Assembly: GCF_900128995.1 (NCBI RefSeq)
Contig: NZ_FQUE01000003.1
Span: 248,001-312,000 of the forward strand
Source: Loktanella atrilutea
GTDB taxonomy: Bacteria; Pseudomonadota; Alphaproteobacteria; Rhodobacterales; Rhodobacteraceae
Direction: 5' to 3'
DNA length: 64,000 nucleotides
The notes below the pieces were generated by a model, which worked only from the letters and a program-made list of their open reading frames with translations, did no database searches and was not told the DNA's origin. This document shows, piece after piece, positions 44,842-54,215 of this stretch; positions within the stretch are counted from its first letter, which is position 1, and every line of letters begins with the position of its first letter. A program made the position numbers and the translations under genes.

Positions 44842-45783
44842 ATGACAACTGCATTGATTTCCCACCCCGATTGCCTTGAACACGTCACGCCGCCGGGCCA
44901 CCCGGAACAGGTCGCCCGGATGGACGCCGTGCTGGGGGCGCTCCGGGACTTGGATCTACTGCGGGTGGACGCACCGCTGGCTGCCGAGGATGACGTCCTG
45001 CGCGTACATCCGAAATCCCACCTCGATGCAATCAAGCGGGCGGCACCCGACGGCGGCATCGTTTCACTGGACGCTGACACGCATATGTCGCCCGGTACGC
45101 TGGCGGCGGTCTGGCGCGCGGCGGGTGGCGCGGTACGCGCCGTTGATCTGGTGCTGGGCGGCGAGGTCGGCAACGCCTTCGTCGCCATGCGACCGCCCGG
45201 GCACCATGCGGAACGCACGACGGCGATGGGGTTCTGCTTTTTCGGCAATGTGGCGATCGCGGCGAAACATGCGCTGGACCACCACGGCCTCAGCCGTGTG
45301 GTGATCGTCGACTTCGATGTCCATCACGGCAACGGCACGCAGGATCTGGTAGAGGACGACCCCCGCATCCTCTTTTGCTCAACCCATCAAAGCCCGCTTT
45401 ATCCCGGCACCGGTGCGGCGGACGAGACGGGCGTCGCCGACAATGTCGTGAACGTGCCGTTGGACGAAGGCACCAACGGGCGCGGGTTCCGTGTCGCGAT
45501 GGAGGAGCGGGTGCTGCCCCGTATCGATGCCTTCCGGCCGGAACTGATCCTCGTCTCGGCTGGCTTCGATGCCCACCGGGCCGATCCGCTGGCCGGCCTT
45601 GCATTGGTCGAGGACGATTTCACGTGGATCACCGAACGGCTTTGTGATCTGGCCGACGAACACTGCGGTGGGCGGCTGGTGTCATGCCTCGAGGGCGGCT
45701 ATGACCTGACGGCGCTGGGGGCTTCCGCCGCCGCGCATGTGAACGTGTTGAGGGAGCGCAGCCATGGCAGAAACGCCGGTTGA
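44842..45783 (+). CDS. Histone deacetylase-like amidohydrolase
   Basis: 313 residues. The zinc deacetylase motifs are intact: RPPGHHAERTTAMGFCFFGN (tandem His), VVIVDFDVHHGNGTQD (Asp and His zinc ligands), SAGFDAHRADPLAGL and CLEGGYDLTAL. Bacterial members act on acetylpolyamines or similar substrates, not on histones. I chose the ATG at 44842 after GTGGGAAC; an in-frame ATG at 44797 is possible. It overlaps the xseB start by 20 bases, so it heads the xseB-ispA-dxs run, an order common in alphaproteobacteria. Confidence 0.92.
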   Translation: MTTALISHPDCLEHVTPPGHPEQVARMDAVLGALRDLDLLRVDAPLAAEDDVLRVHPKSHLDAIKRAAPDGGIVSLDADTHMSPGTLAAVWRAAGGAVRAVDLVLGGEVGNAFVAMRPPGHHAERTTAMGFCFFGNVAIAAKHALDHHGLSRVVIVDFDVHHGNGTQDLVEDDPRILFCSTHQSPLYPGTGAADETGVADNVVNVPLDEGTNGRGFRVAMEERVLPRIDAFRPELILVSAGFDAHRADPLAGLALVEDDFTWITERLCDLADEHCGGRLVSCLEGGYDLTALGASAAAHVNVLRERSHGRNAG

Positions 45784-46003
45784 AAGCATGACATTCGAGG
45801 ACGCGATCCGCGAGCTGGAACAGGTCGTGGGCAAGCTGGAACGCGGCGACGTGGCGCTGGACGACAGCATCGCACTTTACGAACGCGGCGCCGCGCTGAA
45901 GAAGCGTTGCGAAACCAAGCTGAGCGAGGCCGAGGAAAAGGTCGCGCGAATCACGACCGGGCCGGACGGTCAGGCTGCGGGCACGGCACCGCTCGACCCG
46001 TGA
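45764..46003 (+). CDS. xseB: Exodeoxyribonuclease VII small subunit
   Basis: 79 residues, normal length. MTFEDAIRELEQVVGKLERG, DVALDDSIALYERGAALKKR and CETKLSEAEEKVARI are the family signature. It pairs with XseA (not in the window) to degrade single-stranded DNA. It starts inside the deacetylase-like gene, and its TGA overlaps the ispA GTG. Confidence 0.95.
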   Translation: MAETPVESMTFEDAIRELEQVVGKLERGDVALDDSIALYERGAALKKRCETKLSEAEEKVARITTGPDGQAAGTAPLDP

Positions 46004-46866
46004 CCTTTGCCAATCAGCTGGCGCTGGACGCCACCACGGCGCAGCGTCTGATCGAACTTGCCCTGACGCCGGTGCCGGATGTGCCGCTGCGGGATGCCAT
46101 GCTTTACGCGGTGCAGGGCGGCAAAGGACTGCGCGCCTTTCTGGTGCTCGAAGGCGCCCGTCTGCACGACGTCGGCGACCGCGCCGGTCATGCCGCCGCG
46201 GCGATCGAGGCGCTGCATGCCTATTCCCTTGTCCACGACGATCTGCCGGCAATGGATGACGATGACGTGCGCCGCGGGCGCCCGACCGTTCATCGTCAAT
46301 GGGACGAGGCGACGGCGATCCTCGTTGGTGACGCGCTGCAATCGCTGGCGTTCGAAATGATTTGTGCACCGGGGTCAGGCGTGAGCGATGCGGCCCGAGC
46401 GACCCTTGCGCTGACGCTGGCACAGGCCGCCGGGGCGCATGGGATGGTGCTGGGACAGGCGCTGGACATCGCGGCTGAAAATGGGCCGCCCTTGACGCTC
46501 GATCAAATTACCACACTGCAGGCCGGCAAAACCGGCGCTTTGATCACGTGGGCATGCTGTTGTGGCCCTCGCATTTGTCAGTCTGACATTGCGCCGCTGA
46601 AAACTTACGGTGACGCCCTCGGCCTCGCATTCCAGATCGCTGACGACATCCTGGACGAAACAGGGGACGCGACGGCCGTCGGCAAGGCGGTCGGCAAGGA
46701 TGCGGCTGCGGGCAAGGCGACCTTCGTGTCTTTGCTGGGGCTCGATGGGGCGCGCCGACGCGCAGGTGAATTGGTGGACGCGGCCTGTGATGCGCTAGGT
46801 TGTTACGGACAGCGCGCCGATACCCTGAAGGACGCTGCGCGTTTCGTCATTGCGCGCGACAAGTGA
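46000..46866 (+). CDS. ispA: Farnesyl/geranyl diphosphate synthase
   Basis: 288 residues. First Asp-rich motif SLVHDDLPAMDDDDVRRGRP and second LAFQIADDILDETGD are intact, with HGMVLGQALDI and KTGALI between. The usual GGKRLRP reads GGKGLRAFLV, so the first Arg of that motif is Gly. It condenses isopentenyl and allylic diphosphates. The GTG at 46000 overlaps the xseB stop (GTGA). It precedes dxs by 9 bases, so both isoprenoid steps are made together. Confidence 0.94.
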   Translation: MTFANQLALDATTAQRLIELALTPVPDVPLRDAMLYAVQGGKGLRAFLVLEGARLHDVGDRAGHAAAAIEALHAYSLVHDDLPAMDDDDVRRGRPTVHRQWDEATAILVGDALQSLAFEMICAPGSGVSDAARATLALTLAQAAGAHGMVLGQALDIAAENGPPLTLDQITTLQAGKTGALITWACCCGPRICQSDIAPLKTYGDALGLAFQIADDILDETGDATAVGKAVGKDAAAGKATFVSLLGLDGARRRAGELVDAACDALGCYGQRADTLKDAARFVIARDK

Positions 46867-46875
46867 GGACATGAC

Positions 46876-48789
46876 ATGACCGATCGCCCCAAGACCCCGC
46901 TGCTGGATCGCGTACACCTGCCCGCCGACATGAAGGGCCTGTCGGACGTCCAGTTGCGACGTCTTGCGGACGAGCTGCGGGCGGAAACGATTGCCACGGT
47001 TGCCAGCACCGGCGGGCACCTTGGCGCCGGTCTGGGCGTGGTGGAAATCACGGTTGCACTGCATGCGGTCTTCGACGCGCCGCGCGACAAGATCATCTGG
47101 GACGTCAGCCACCAGTGCTATCCCCACAAGATCCTGACCGGACGCCGCGATCGGATTCGCACCTTACGGATGAAGGACGGACTGTCGGGCTTCACCAAGC
47201 GCAGCGAAAGCTCCTATGACCCGTTCGGAGCCGCCCATTCCAGTACCTCGATTTCCGCCGCGCTGGGCTTTGCCACCGCCCGCGATCTGGGCGGCGATCC
47301 GGGCGATGCAATCGCCGTCATCGGCGACGGGGCCCTGTCCGCAGGCATGGCCTACGAGGCGATGAACAACGCCGGCCATCTGAAGAAGCGTCTTATCGTC
47401 ATCCTGAACGACAACGAGATGTCGATCGCGCCACCCGTGGGTGCCATGTCGTCCTATCTGTCGCGCCTCTATGCCGAGGGTCCGTTTCAGGATCTGAAGG
47501 CCGCGGCCAAGGGGGCGGTATCTTTCCTGCCACCGCCGTTCCGCGAAGGGGCAAAGCGGGCGAAGGACATGCTGAAACACATGACCGTCGGGGGCACCCT
47601 GTTCGAGGAATTGGGTTTTTCCTATGTCGGCCCGATTGACGGGCACGACATGGATCAACTGCTGGCCGTCCTGCGGACCGTCAAGGACCGGGCGACCGGC
47701 CCGATCCTGATCCATGCGATCACGAAAAAGGGCAAGGGCTTCGGCCCCGCGGAAGGTGCGGCCGACCGCGGTCATGCGCGCAGCAAATTCGACGTGCTGA
47801 CGGGCGAACAGCAGAAAGCCAAAAGCAATGCACCATCCTACACATCGGTTTTTGCAGAAGCTCTGATCACGCAGGCATCCAAGGATGACAAGATTGTTGC
47901 GGTCACGGCGGCCATGCCGGACGGCACGGGTCTCGACAAGTTCATGGCGCGCTACGCCAGCAGGTGTTTCGACGTGGGCATTGCCGAACAGCACGCGGTA
48001 ACATTCTGCGCCGGCCTCGCGGCGGGTGGCATGAAGCCGTTCTGCGCCCTCTATTCGACCTTTCTGCAGCGCGGCTACGATCAGGTCGTGCACGATGTCG
48101 CGATACAGCGCCTGCCGGTTCGCTTCGCGATCGATCGTGCGGGTCTGGTCGGTGCTGACGGTGCGACGCACGCGGGATCCTTCGACGTCGCCTTCCTTGC
48201 CAACCTGCCCGGGTTCGTCGTCATGGCAGCGGCCGACGAGGCGGAACTCGTGCGCATGGTCGCCACCGCCGCGGCGCATGACACGGGCCCCATCGCCTTT
48301 CGCTTCCCCCGTGGCGAGGGCGTCGGTGTCGAAATTCCCGTCGACGCGCAACCGCTGGAAATCGGCCGCGGCCGCATGATTCGCGACGGCAAGCGCGTCG
48401 CGATCCTGTCCTTCGGCACCCGTCTGCAAGAAGTCGAACGGGCCTGCGAAGCCTTGGGTGCAAAGGGCATCACGCCGACGATCGCCGACGCCCGCTTTGC
48501 CAAACCCCTCGACCGCGACATGATCCTGAAACTCGCTGCCGACCACGAGGCGCTGATCACGATCGAGGAAGGCGCCATCGGCGGCTTCGGAAGTCACGTT
48601 GCCCAGTTGCTGGCCGAAGAAGGCGTCTTCGATACGGGCCTGAAGTTCCGGTCCATGGTCCTGCCGGATACCTTCATCGACCAGTCAAGCCCGACGGACA
48701 TGTATGCGACGGCCGGGCTCAACGCCTCCGATATCGAAACCAAGGTGCTGGAGGTTCTGGGCGTCGGCGTCATCGGCAAGCGAGCCTAG
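46876..48789 (+). CDS. dxs: 1-deoxy-D-xylulose-5-phosphate synthase
   Basis: 637 residues. Thiamine diphosphate enzyme of the MEP pathway, making DXP from pyruvate and glyceraldehyde 3-phosphate. TPP-binding motif [18 protein letters not shown], active-site regions [17 protein letters not shown] and [19 protein letters not shown] (catalytic Glu), and the C-terminal transketolase domain [19 protein letters not shown] are present. Its last bases overlap the stop of the convergent sodium-channel gene. Confidence 0.97.
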   Translation: MTDRPKTPLLDRVHLPADMKGLSDVQLRRLADELRAETIATVASTGGHLGAGLGVVEITVALHAVFDAPRDKIIWDVSHQCYPHKILTGRRDRIRTLRMKDGLSGFTKRSESSYDPFGAAHSSTSISAALGFATARDLGGDPGDAIAVIGDGALSAGMAYEAMNNAGHLKKRLIVILNDNEMSIAPPVGAMSSYLSRLYAEGPFQDLKAAAKGAVSFLPPPFREGAKRAKDMLKHMTVGGTLFEELGFSYVGPIDGHDMDQLLAVLRTVKDRATGPILIHAITKKGKGFGPAEGAADRGHARSKFDVLTGEQQKAKSNAPSYTSVFAEALITQASKDDKIVAVTAAMPDGTGLDKFMARYASRCFDVGIAEQHAVTFCAGLAAGGMKPFCALYSTFLQRGYDQVVHDVAIQRLPVRFAIDRAGLVGADGATHAGSFDVAFLANLPGFVVMAAADEAELVRMVATAAAHDTGPIAFRFPRGEGVGVEIPVDAQPLEIGRGRMIRDGKRVAILSFGTRLQEVERACEALGAKGITPTIADARFAKPLDRDMILKLAADHEALITIEEGAIGGFGSHVAQLLAEEGVFDTGLKFRSMVLPDTFIDQSSPTDMYATAGLNASDIETKVLEVLGVGVIGKRA

Positions 48790-49589
48790 GACTCCGATCT
48801 GCGGATGCTGCCCGGTGCCGCGCGATCTTCCAGCCGCCGCTCGATGGCGATCAGCCGCGCCATCACTTCGTCGCGATAGGCGTCCGTCGCGGCGATGCCT
48901 TCCTCGGCATGAGCGTCCTGCATAGCGTTGACGATCAGACCGACCAGAAGGTTTACCACTGCGAAGGTCGTGATCAGGATGAACGGGATGAAGAACGCCC
49001 ACGCGAATGGAAATTGCTCCATCACCGGGCGCACGATGCCCATCGACCAGCTTTCCAATGTCATGATCTGGAAAAGCGAATAGGCCGAATGCGCCAGCGT
49101 GCCGAACCAGTCGGGAAACGCCGCACCGAACAGTTGCGTCGCCATGACCGAGGCAATGTAAAAGATGATCCCCATCAGCAGAAAGACAGAGGCCATGCCG
49201 GGCAGGGCGCTGACGAACCCCTCGACCACGCGGCGGAGCGCCGGGGCCGCCGAGATGACGCGTAACGCGCGCAGTACCCGCAGGGCGCGCAGCACCGACA
49301 GCCCCTTGCCGGCAGGAATCAGCGCGATTCCCACGACCAGAAAGTCGAAGACGTTCCAGCCGTTGCGAAAGAACGCCCCGCGCTGGACATAAAGCTTGGC
49401 CGAAAGCTCGGCCACAAAAATTGCAAGGCAGGCCGTATCCAGGGCGATGATGAGCGGCCCTGCAGCGCCCATGATGGCATCGGATGTCTCCAGCCCCAGC
49501 AGGATGGCGTTTAACACGATGATCGCGACGATGCCGCGGGTGACGGCGGGACGGTCCAGCAGGCGGGCGAGTGTCGTGCGGAGGGTCAT
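48786..49589 (-). CDS. Bacterial voltage-gated sodium channel (NavAb/NaChBac family)
   Basis: 267 residues, the length of BacNav channels. S1-S3 helices are followed by the S4 voltage sensor [17 protein letters not shown] with Arg101, 104, 107 and 110 every third residue. The pore selectivity filter is TLESWSM (177-183), the sodium-selective filter of the NavAb family, then S6 ([18 protein letters not shown]). A C-terminal helix (235-255, rich in Glu, Arg, Leu) could form the four-helix coiled coil. The ATG at 49589 follows AAGG five bases upstream. It is a single gene, tail-to-tail with dxs. Confidence 0.93.
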   Translation of the reverse strand: MTLRTTLARLLDRPAVTRGIVAIIVLNAILLGLETSDAIMGAAGPLIIALDTACLAIFVAELSAKLYVQRGAFFRNGWNVFDFLVVGIALIPAGKGLSVLRALRVLRALRVISAAPALRRVVEGFVSALPGMASVFLLMGIIFYIASVMATQLFGAAFPDWFGTLAHSAYSLFQIMTLESWSMGIVRPVMEQFPFAWAFFIPFILITTFAVVNLLVGLIVNAMQDAHAEEGIAATDAYRDEVMARLIAIERRLEDRAAPGSIRRSES

Positions 49590-49682
49590 GGCGGCCTTAT
49601 CGGGATGATCACGTGTTTGCAGATCGGGTCGCCGGGGTTTCGGCACAAGGGTCGGTGTCGAAGTTCTGCGAACTGTCGCCCC

Positions 49683-50537
49683 TTACTCCTCCTGCGCCAG
49701 CAGGGCGCGCAGACCGCTGTGGTAGTCCGGGAACAGCAGCTCCACGCCTAGCTCTGTTTTGATACGGTCATTCCGCACCTTCTTGCTTTCGGCATAGAAG
49801 CTGCGGGCCATCGGCGACATCTCGGCCTCATCGAATTGCACCGCCTCCGGCACCGGCAGGCCAAGCAGTTCGGCGGCATAGGCGATGACATCCTGCGGCG
49901 GCGCGGGATCATCGTCGCAGACGTTGTAGATCGCGCCGGGATTCGGTTGACGAATGGAAGCGGCCAGCACGCGCCCGATATCGGCGACATGTGTGCGGCT
50001 GAAGACTTGTCCATCCTTCACGATCCGGCGCGCGGTGCCGTTGCGGACCTTTGCAAAGGGGCCGCGGCCCGGCCCATAGATGCCTGCCAGCCGGAAGATG
50101 TGCAGCGGCAATCCGGGGATCGCCTGCCATGCCGCCTCTGCCGCGACGCGGGCGCGTCCGCGCGCCGTTGCCGGCGTCAGCGGTGTGCTCTCGTCCACCC
50201 ATCCGCCCGCATGATCGCCGTACACTCCGGTCGTGGACAGATAGCCGACCCATGCGAACTGACCGGCCCGTGCAGCGATATCATCTTGCAAGGCGTCAAG
50301 GACGGGGTCGCTGCCATCGTCCGGACTGGTGGAGATCAGCAGGTGCGTTGCCCGGTCCAGCGCAGGCGTCATGTCGGCACCGGGCCAGATCCGGGGTTCC
50401 ACCCCGCGGGCCATCAAAGCGGCGGCTTTGGCTTCCGATCGCGTGGTCCCGATGATCTGCCAGTCCTGCGGCAGCAGGATGCGTTCGAGCGCCCGCGCCG
50501 AATACCCGTGACCGAAGGACAGAAGCGTCTGCGTCAT
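49683..50537 (-). CDS. NAD(P)-binding SDR-type epimerase/reductase
   Basis: 284 residues. An extended-SDR nucleotide loop variant (LSFGHGYSARALERIL), the YLSTTGVYGDHAGGWVDEST segment and the R-box RLAGIYGPGRGPFAKVRNG are seen. It resembles the YeeZ-like group of epimerases. The canonical YxxxK is not obvious, so activity is uncertain. It lies 12 bases downstream of the DUF1810 gene on the same strand; the two may be co-transcribed. Confidence 0.8.
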   Translation of the reverse strand: MTQTLLSFGHGYSARALERILLPQDWQIIGTTRSEAKAAALMARGVEPRIWPGADMTPALDRATHLLISTSPDDGSDPVLDALQDDIAARAGQFAWVGYLSTTGVYGDHAGGWVDESTPLTPATARGRARVAAEAAWQAIPGLPLHIFRLAGIYGPGRGPFAKVRNGTARRIVKDGQVFSRTHVADIGRVLAASIRQPNPGAIYNVCDDDPAPPQDVIAYAAELLGLPVPEAVQFDEAEMSPMARSFYAESKKVRNDRIKTELGVELLFPDYHSGLRALLAQEE

Positions 50538-50549
50538 CAGCCGACCCGA

Positions 50550-51035
50550 TCAGACGAACAAGTCGTCAGAGGCCGGCCTGCGCAGGATGCGCAGCGTCTT
50601 GTTGCAACGCTGCCCGCTGAACATCTCGTCCAGCACGGTCGCAAAGACCGGGCTGGTCGGGGCGGCATGTTCGAACAGCGTCGCGCAGGCCCGCAGCTTG
50701 TAGGCATCGGTTTCGCCCATGATGGTGACCGGGTCGGTGCCGCGGTGATCCAGCAACAGGTGCATGCAGTCGGTCAGGCGTGGTCCCAGAAGCGGATGCG
50801 CCAGATAGGCCCGAGCCTCGTCCGCATCGCGCAGGGAATAGAACATGGCCATCGGCGATTCCCCAATCCCCGTCAGGACTGGAAAGACGAACCACATCCA
50901 ATGGGTCTTCTTGCGACCCGCTGTCAGCTCCGCCACGACCGTATTGTGGACCGTGTCCTGCGCCGCGACGAAATGGTCGAACTCGTCCTCGTCCTCGTCA
51001 AAGACATCTTCGTCAAGATCATGGTCTTTGCTCAT
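50550..51035 (-). CDS. DUF1810 family protein
   Basis: 161 residues. After an acidic N terminus (DLDEDVFDEDEDEFDHF), the family motif FVAAQDTVHNTVVAELTAGR, KKTHWMWFVFPVLTGIG and SMAMFYSLRDADEARAYLAH-like segment (residues ~75-100) match DUF1810, a small all-helical family of unknown function. The acidic leader is an addition to the usual domain. It is the first gene of a short minus-strand unit with the SDR gene and diverges from serC. Confidence 0.85.
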   Translation of the reverse strand: MSKDHDLDEDVFDEDEDEFDHFVAAQDTVHNTVVAELTAGRKKTHWMWFVFPVLTGIGESPMAMFYSLRDADEARAYLAHPLLGPRLTDCMHLLLDHRGTDPVTIMGETDAYKLRACATLFEHAAPTSPVFATVLDEMFSGQRCNKTLRILRRPASDDLFV

Positions 51036-51242
51036 CTGGCGTCGTCCAATTCATTTCGGTCTGGTCGCGTTGCAGGTCCGGTCATCCGGCCCGTACCCAA
51101 GGCAAGCCTTCCGTGATTTTGAAGGAAGGTCCACCATAAGACCACCGGAAAAGTTGTCGTCCTCAATCAGGTCGCGCTGCGCAGAAGGTCGCCGGAATTT
51201 CAATTGCCATTTCACTGGCGCGCAGCTACATCCGGCGGTGGG

Positions 51243-51287
51243 ACACCCTTCCCCAACGAAGGGCGCATATCTGTGAGGATACCAGCA
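51243..51287 (+). ncRNA. serC leader RNA element
   Basis: Directly upstream of serC. A hairpin CCCTTC (51246-51251) with GAAGGG (51258-51263) is followed by GCATATCTGTGAGGATA, in which TATC (51268-51271) can pair with GATA (51278-51281) and hide the AGGA ribosome-binding site. This agrees in layout with the Rfam serC leader motif of alphaproteobacteria, whose last stem covers the serC ribosome-binding site. It is probably a cis-regulator of serine synthesis; the signal is unknown to me. Confidence 0.7.
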
Positions 51288-52427
51288 ATGGTGACGACCA
51301 AACCGGCAACGCGGCCGGATAACGCGCGTTTTTCGTCCGGCCCCTGTGCCAAACCCCCTACATGGTCACTCGACGCACTCGGCGACGCCCCTCTGGGCCG
51401 CTCGCACCGTGCCGCCGTGGGCAAGTCCAAACTGGCCGAGGCCATTGACCTGACCCGCGAGGTCCTGGGCGTGCCCGCCGACTATCGCATCGGCATCGTG
51501 CCCGCGTCCGACACCGGCGCGTTCGAAATGGCGATGTGGACCATGCTGGGTGAACGCCCGGCCGAGATGGTCGCCTGGGAATCCTTCGGTGCGGGCTGGG
51601 TCACGGACGTGGTCAAGCAGCTGAAGATCGAGGCCACGGTTCACGAGGCGCCCTACGGCGAGATCGTCGACATGGCCGCGCTGAACTACGACAACGACGT
51701 CTGCTTCACCTGGAACGGCACGACCTCCGGCGTGCGGATGCCGCATGGCGAGATGATCCCGGCCGACCGCGCGGGCCTGACGCTCTGCGACGCGACCTCT
51801 GCCGCCTTCGCGCAGGACCTGCCGTGGGACAAGCTCGACGTGACCACCTTCTCCTGGCAGAAGGTCATGGGCGGAGAGGCGGCGCATGGCATGCTGATCC
51901 TGTCGCCCCGCGCCGTCGAACGCCTTGAAAGCTACACCCCCGCATGGCCGCTGCCCAAGATCTTCCGCATGACGAAGGGCGGCAAGCTGATCGAAGGCAT
52001 CTTCAAGGGCGAGACGATCAATACGCCCTCCATGCTCTGCGTGGAGGATTACCTCGTCGCGTTGAAGTGGGGCCAGTCCATTGGCGGGCTGCCGGCGCTG
52101 AAGGCGCGGGCCGACGCCAATGCCGGCGTGATCTTCGATTTCTGCGAAAAGCACGACTGGATCGCGAACCTCGCCGTCGATCCGGCGACGCGGTCGAATA
52201 CCAGCGTCTGCCTGAAGTTCACGGACGATCGCATCACCGACGGTGCCGCCTTTGCCAAAGCAGTCGCCAAGCGGCTCGAATCCGAAGGCGTGGCGCTTGA
52301 CGTGGGGGCATACCGCGACGCCCCTGCCGGCCTGCGGATCTGGTGCGGCGCCACAGTGGAAGCCTCCGATCTCAAGGCGCTGATGCCCTGGATCGAGTGG
52401 GCCTTCGACGCCGAGATCAACGCCTGA
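51288..52427 (+). CDS. serC: Phosphoserine aminotransferase
   Basis: 379 residues. The PLP-lysine lies in [36 protein letters not shown] at the start and [15 protein letters not shown] are typical of the alphaproteobacterial SerC group. It converts 3-phosphohydroxypyruvate to phosphoserine. The ATG at 51288 directly follows the leader element; an in-frame ATG at 51204 lies upstream of it. serA follows after 60 bases with a small hairpin between. Confidence 0.95.
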   Translation: MVTTKPATRPDNARFSSGPCAKPPTWSLDALGDAPLGRSHRAAVGKSKLAEAIDLTREVLGVPADYRIGIVPASDTGAFEMAMWTMLGERPAEMVAWESFGAGWVTDVVKQLKIEATVHEAPYGEIVDMAALNYDNDVCFTWNGTTSGVRMPHGEMIPADRAGLTLCDATSAAFAQDLPWDKLDVTTFSWQKVMGGEAAHGMLILSPRAVERLESYTPAWPLPKIFRMTKGGKLIEGIFKGETINTPSMLCVEDYLVALKWGQSIGGLPALKARADANAGVIFDFCEKHDWIANLAVDPATRSNTSVCLKFTDDRITDGAAFAKAVAKRLESEGVALDVGAYRDAPAGLRIWCGATVEASDLKALMPWIEWAFDAEINA

Positions 52428-52433
52428 TTTCCC

Positions 52434-52455
52434 GGCGGGCCGCTGCCGGCCCGCC
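52434..52455 (+). other. Hairpin between serC and serA
   Basis: Arms GGCGGGCC and GGCCCGCC with a six-base loop, seven bases after the serC stop. There is no T-run, so it is more likely an RNA stability or partial-attenuation element than a full terminator. Confidence 0.45.
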
Positions 52456-52487
52456 CCATCCCCCATTCTGCAAGAGGAGTGCCAAAA

Positions 52488-54080
52488 ATGGCCCCCAAGG
52501 TTCTCATTTCCGACGAGCTGTCGGACGCCGCCGTCCAGATCTTCAAGGACCGCGGCATCGACGTCGACTTCCAGCCCAAGCTGGGCAAGGACAAGGAGGC
52601 GCTGGCCGCCATCATCGGCAACTATGACGGCCTCGCCATCCGCTCCGCCACCAAGGCGACGGAAAAGCTGATCAGCGCCGCGACCAACCTCAAGGTCATC
52701 GGCCGCGCGGGCATCGGTGTCGACAATGTCGACATTCCGGCCGCGTCGAAGAAGGGCATCATCGTGATGAACACGCCCTTCGGCAATTCGATCACCACCG
52801 CCGAACATGCCATTTCGCTGATGATGGCCGTGGCCCGCCAAATCCCCGAGGCGAACGCCTCCACACATGCCGGAAAATGGGAAAAGTCCCGTTTCATGGG
52901 TGTGGAGCTGACCAACAAGGTGCTTGGCGTCATCGGTGCCGGCAACATCGGGTCCATCGTGATCGACCGGGCGAAGGGCCTGAAGATGAAGGTCATCGCC
53001 TACGATCCCTTCCTGTCCGAAGATCGCGCCGTCGAACTGGGCGTCGAAAAGGTGGAACTGGACGCCTTGCTGGGCCGCGCGGACTTCATCACTTTCCACG
53101 TGCCCCTGACCGACCAGACCCGCAACATCCTCAGCCGCGAAGCGATCGCCAAGCTCAAGCCCGGCGTACGCATCGTGAACTGCGCCCGCGGCGGTCTGGT
53201 GGACGAGGACGCGCTGGCCGAGGCGCTGAAGGACGGCCGCGTCGCCGGGGCCGCCTTCGACGTTTTCGCCGTCGAACCCGCAATGGAAAGCCCGCTCTTC
53301 AACCTGCCCAATGTCGTCGTGACCCCGCACCTGGGGGCCGCCACGACCGAGGCGCAGGAAAACGTCGCCCTTCAGGTGGCAGAGCAGATGTCCGACTACT
53401 TGCTGACAGGCGCCGTCACCAACGCGATCAACATGCCTTCGATCACCGCCGAGGAATCGAAGATCATGGGGCCGTGGATCACACTTTCGGGCCACCTCGG
53501 CAACTTCGTCGGCCAGATGACGGACGAACCGATCAAGGCGATCAACATCCTGTTCGACGGCGAAGCCTCCGAGATGAACCTCAAGGCCCTGACCGCCGCC
53601 ACCATCGCCGGCATCATGCGCCGCAGGAATCCGGACGTGAACATGGTCAGCGCACCGGTCATCGCCAAGGACAACGGCGTGCAGGTCAGCACGACGAAAC
53701 AGGACCAGTCCGGCGTCTTCGAAGGTTACATCAAGGTCACTGTCGTCACGGACAAGCGCGAGCGGTCCGTCGCCGGTACCGTCTTCAGCGATCACAAGCC
53801 GCGCTTCATCCAGATCAAGGGCATCAACGTCGACGCAGAAATCGGTGCCAACATGCTTTACACCACCAACGAGGATGTGCCCGGCATCATCGGCAAGCTC
53901 GGCACCACGTTGGGCGACCATGGCGTGAACATCGCGAACTTCACCCTGGGCCGCGCGGCCGCCAAGGGCGAAGCCATCGCATTGCTCTACATCGACGAAC
54001 CGGTCCCCGCCGCTGCCATCACGGCGCTCGAAGACACCGGCATGTTCCAGCAGGTCAAGCCGCTGACCTTCCAGGTGTGA
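52488..54080 (+). CDS. serA: D-3-phosphoglycerate dehydrogenase
   Basis: 530 residues, the long type with extra domains. Substrate domain with AIRSATKATEKLI; NAD loop VLGVIGAGNIGSIVIDRA; Arg in VNCARGGLVDEDAL, and the His in VVVTPHLGAATTEAQ. The C terminus has an intervening domain and an ACT domain (NEDVPGIIGKLGTTLGDHGV), a possible serine-feedback site. First step of serine synthesis. The ATG at 52488 has GAGGAG eight bases upstream. Confidence 0.97.
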   Translation: MAPKVLISDELSDAAVQIFKDRGIDVDFQPKLGKDKEALAAIIGNYDGLAIRSATKATEKLISAATNLKVIGRAGIGVDNVDIPAASKKGIIVMNTPFGNSITTAEHAISLMMAVARQIPEANASTHAGKWEKSRFMGVELTNKVLGVIGAGNIGSIVIDRAKGLKMKVIAYDPFLSEDRAVELGVEKVELDALLGRADFITFHVPLTDQTRNILSREAIAKLKPGVRIVNCARGGLVDEDALAEALKDGRVAGAAFDVFAVEPAMESPLFNLPNVVVTPHLGAATTEAQENVALQVAEQMSDYLLTGAVTNAINMPSITAEESKIMGPWITLSGHLGNFVGQMTDEPIKAINILFDGEASEMNLKALTAATIAGIMRRRNPDVNMVSAPVIAKDNGVQVSTTKQDQSGVFEGYIKVTVVTDKRERSVAGTVFSDHKPRFIQIKGINVDAEIGANMLYTTNEDVPGIIGKLGTTLGDHGVNIANFTLGRAAAKGEAIALLYIDEPVPAAAITALEDTGMFQQVKPLTFQV

Positions 54081-54087
54081 TCCCCCG

Positions 54088-54116
54088 GGGCCTCGCGTCT
54101 GACCGACGCGGGGCCC
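54088..54116 (+). terminator. Terminator of the serC-serA operon
   Basis: A 12-pair stem (GGGCCTCGCGTC with GACGCGGGGCCC, one G-T pair) with a five-base loop and TTCCTT after it, eight bases downstream of the serA stop. Confidence 0.75.
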
Positions 54117-54215
54117 TTCCTTCATCCGACAAGATAAACGCCTGCCGAAGGCTCCGAGGCTGTCAATCCCCGCGACCTCTGTTAAGTCAGTCCCGAAATG
54201 CAAAGGGACCGCCCC

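Noticed and set aside
47164-48597. A 477-codon minus-strand frame opposite dxs
   Set aside because: Antisense to an intact dxs, without motifs.
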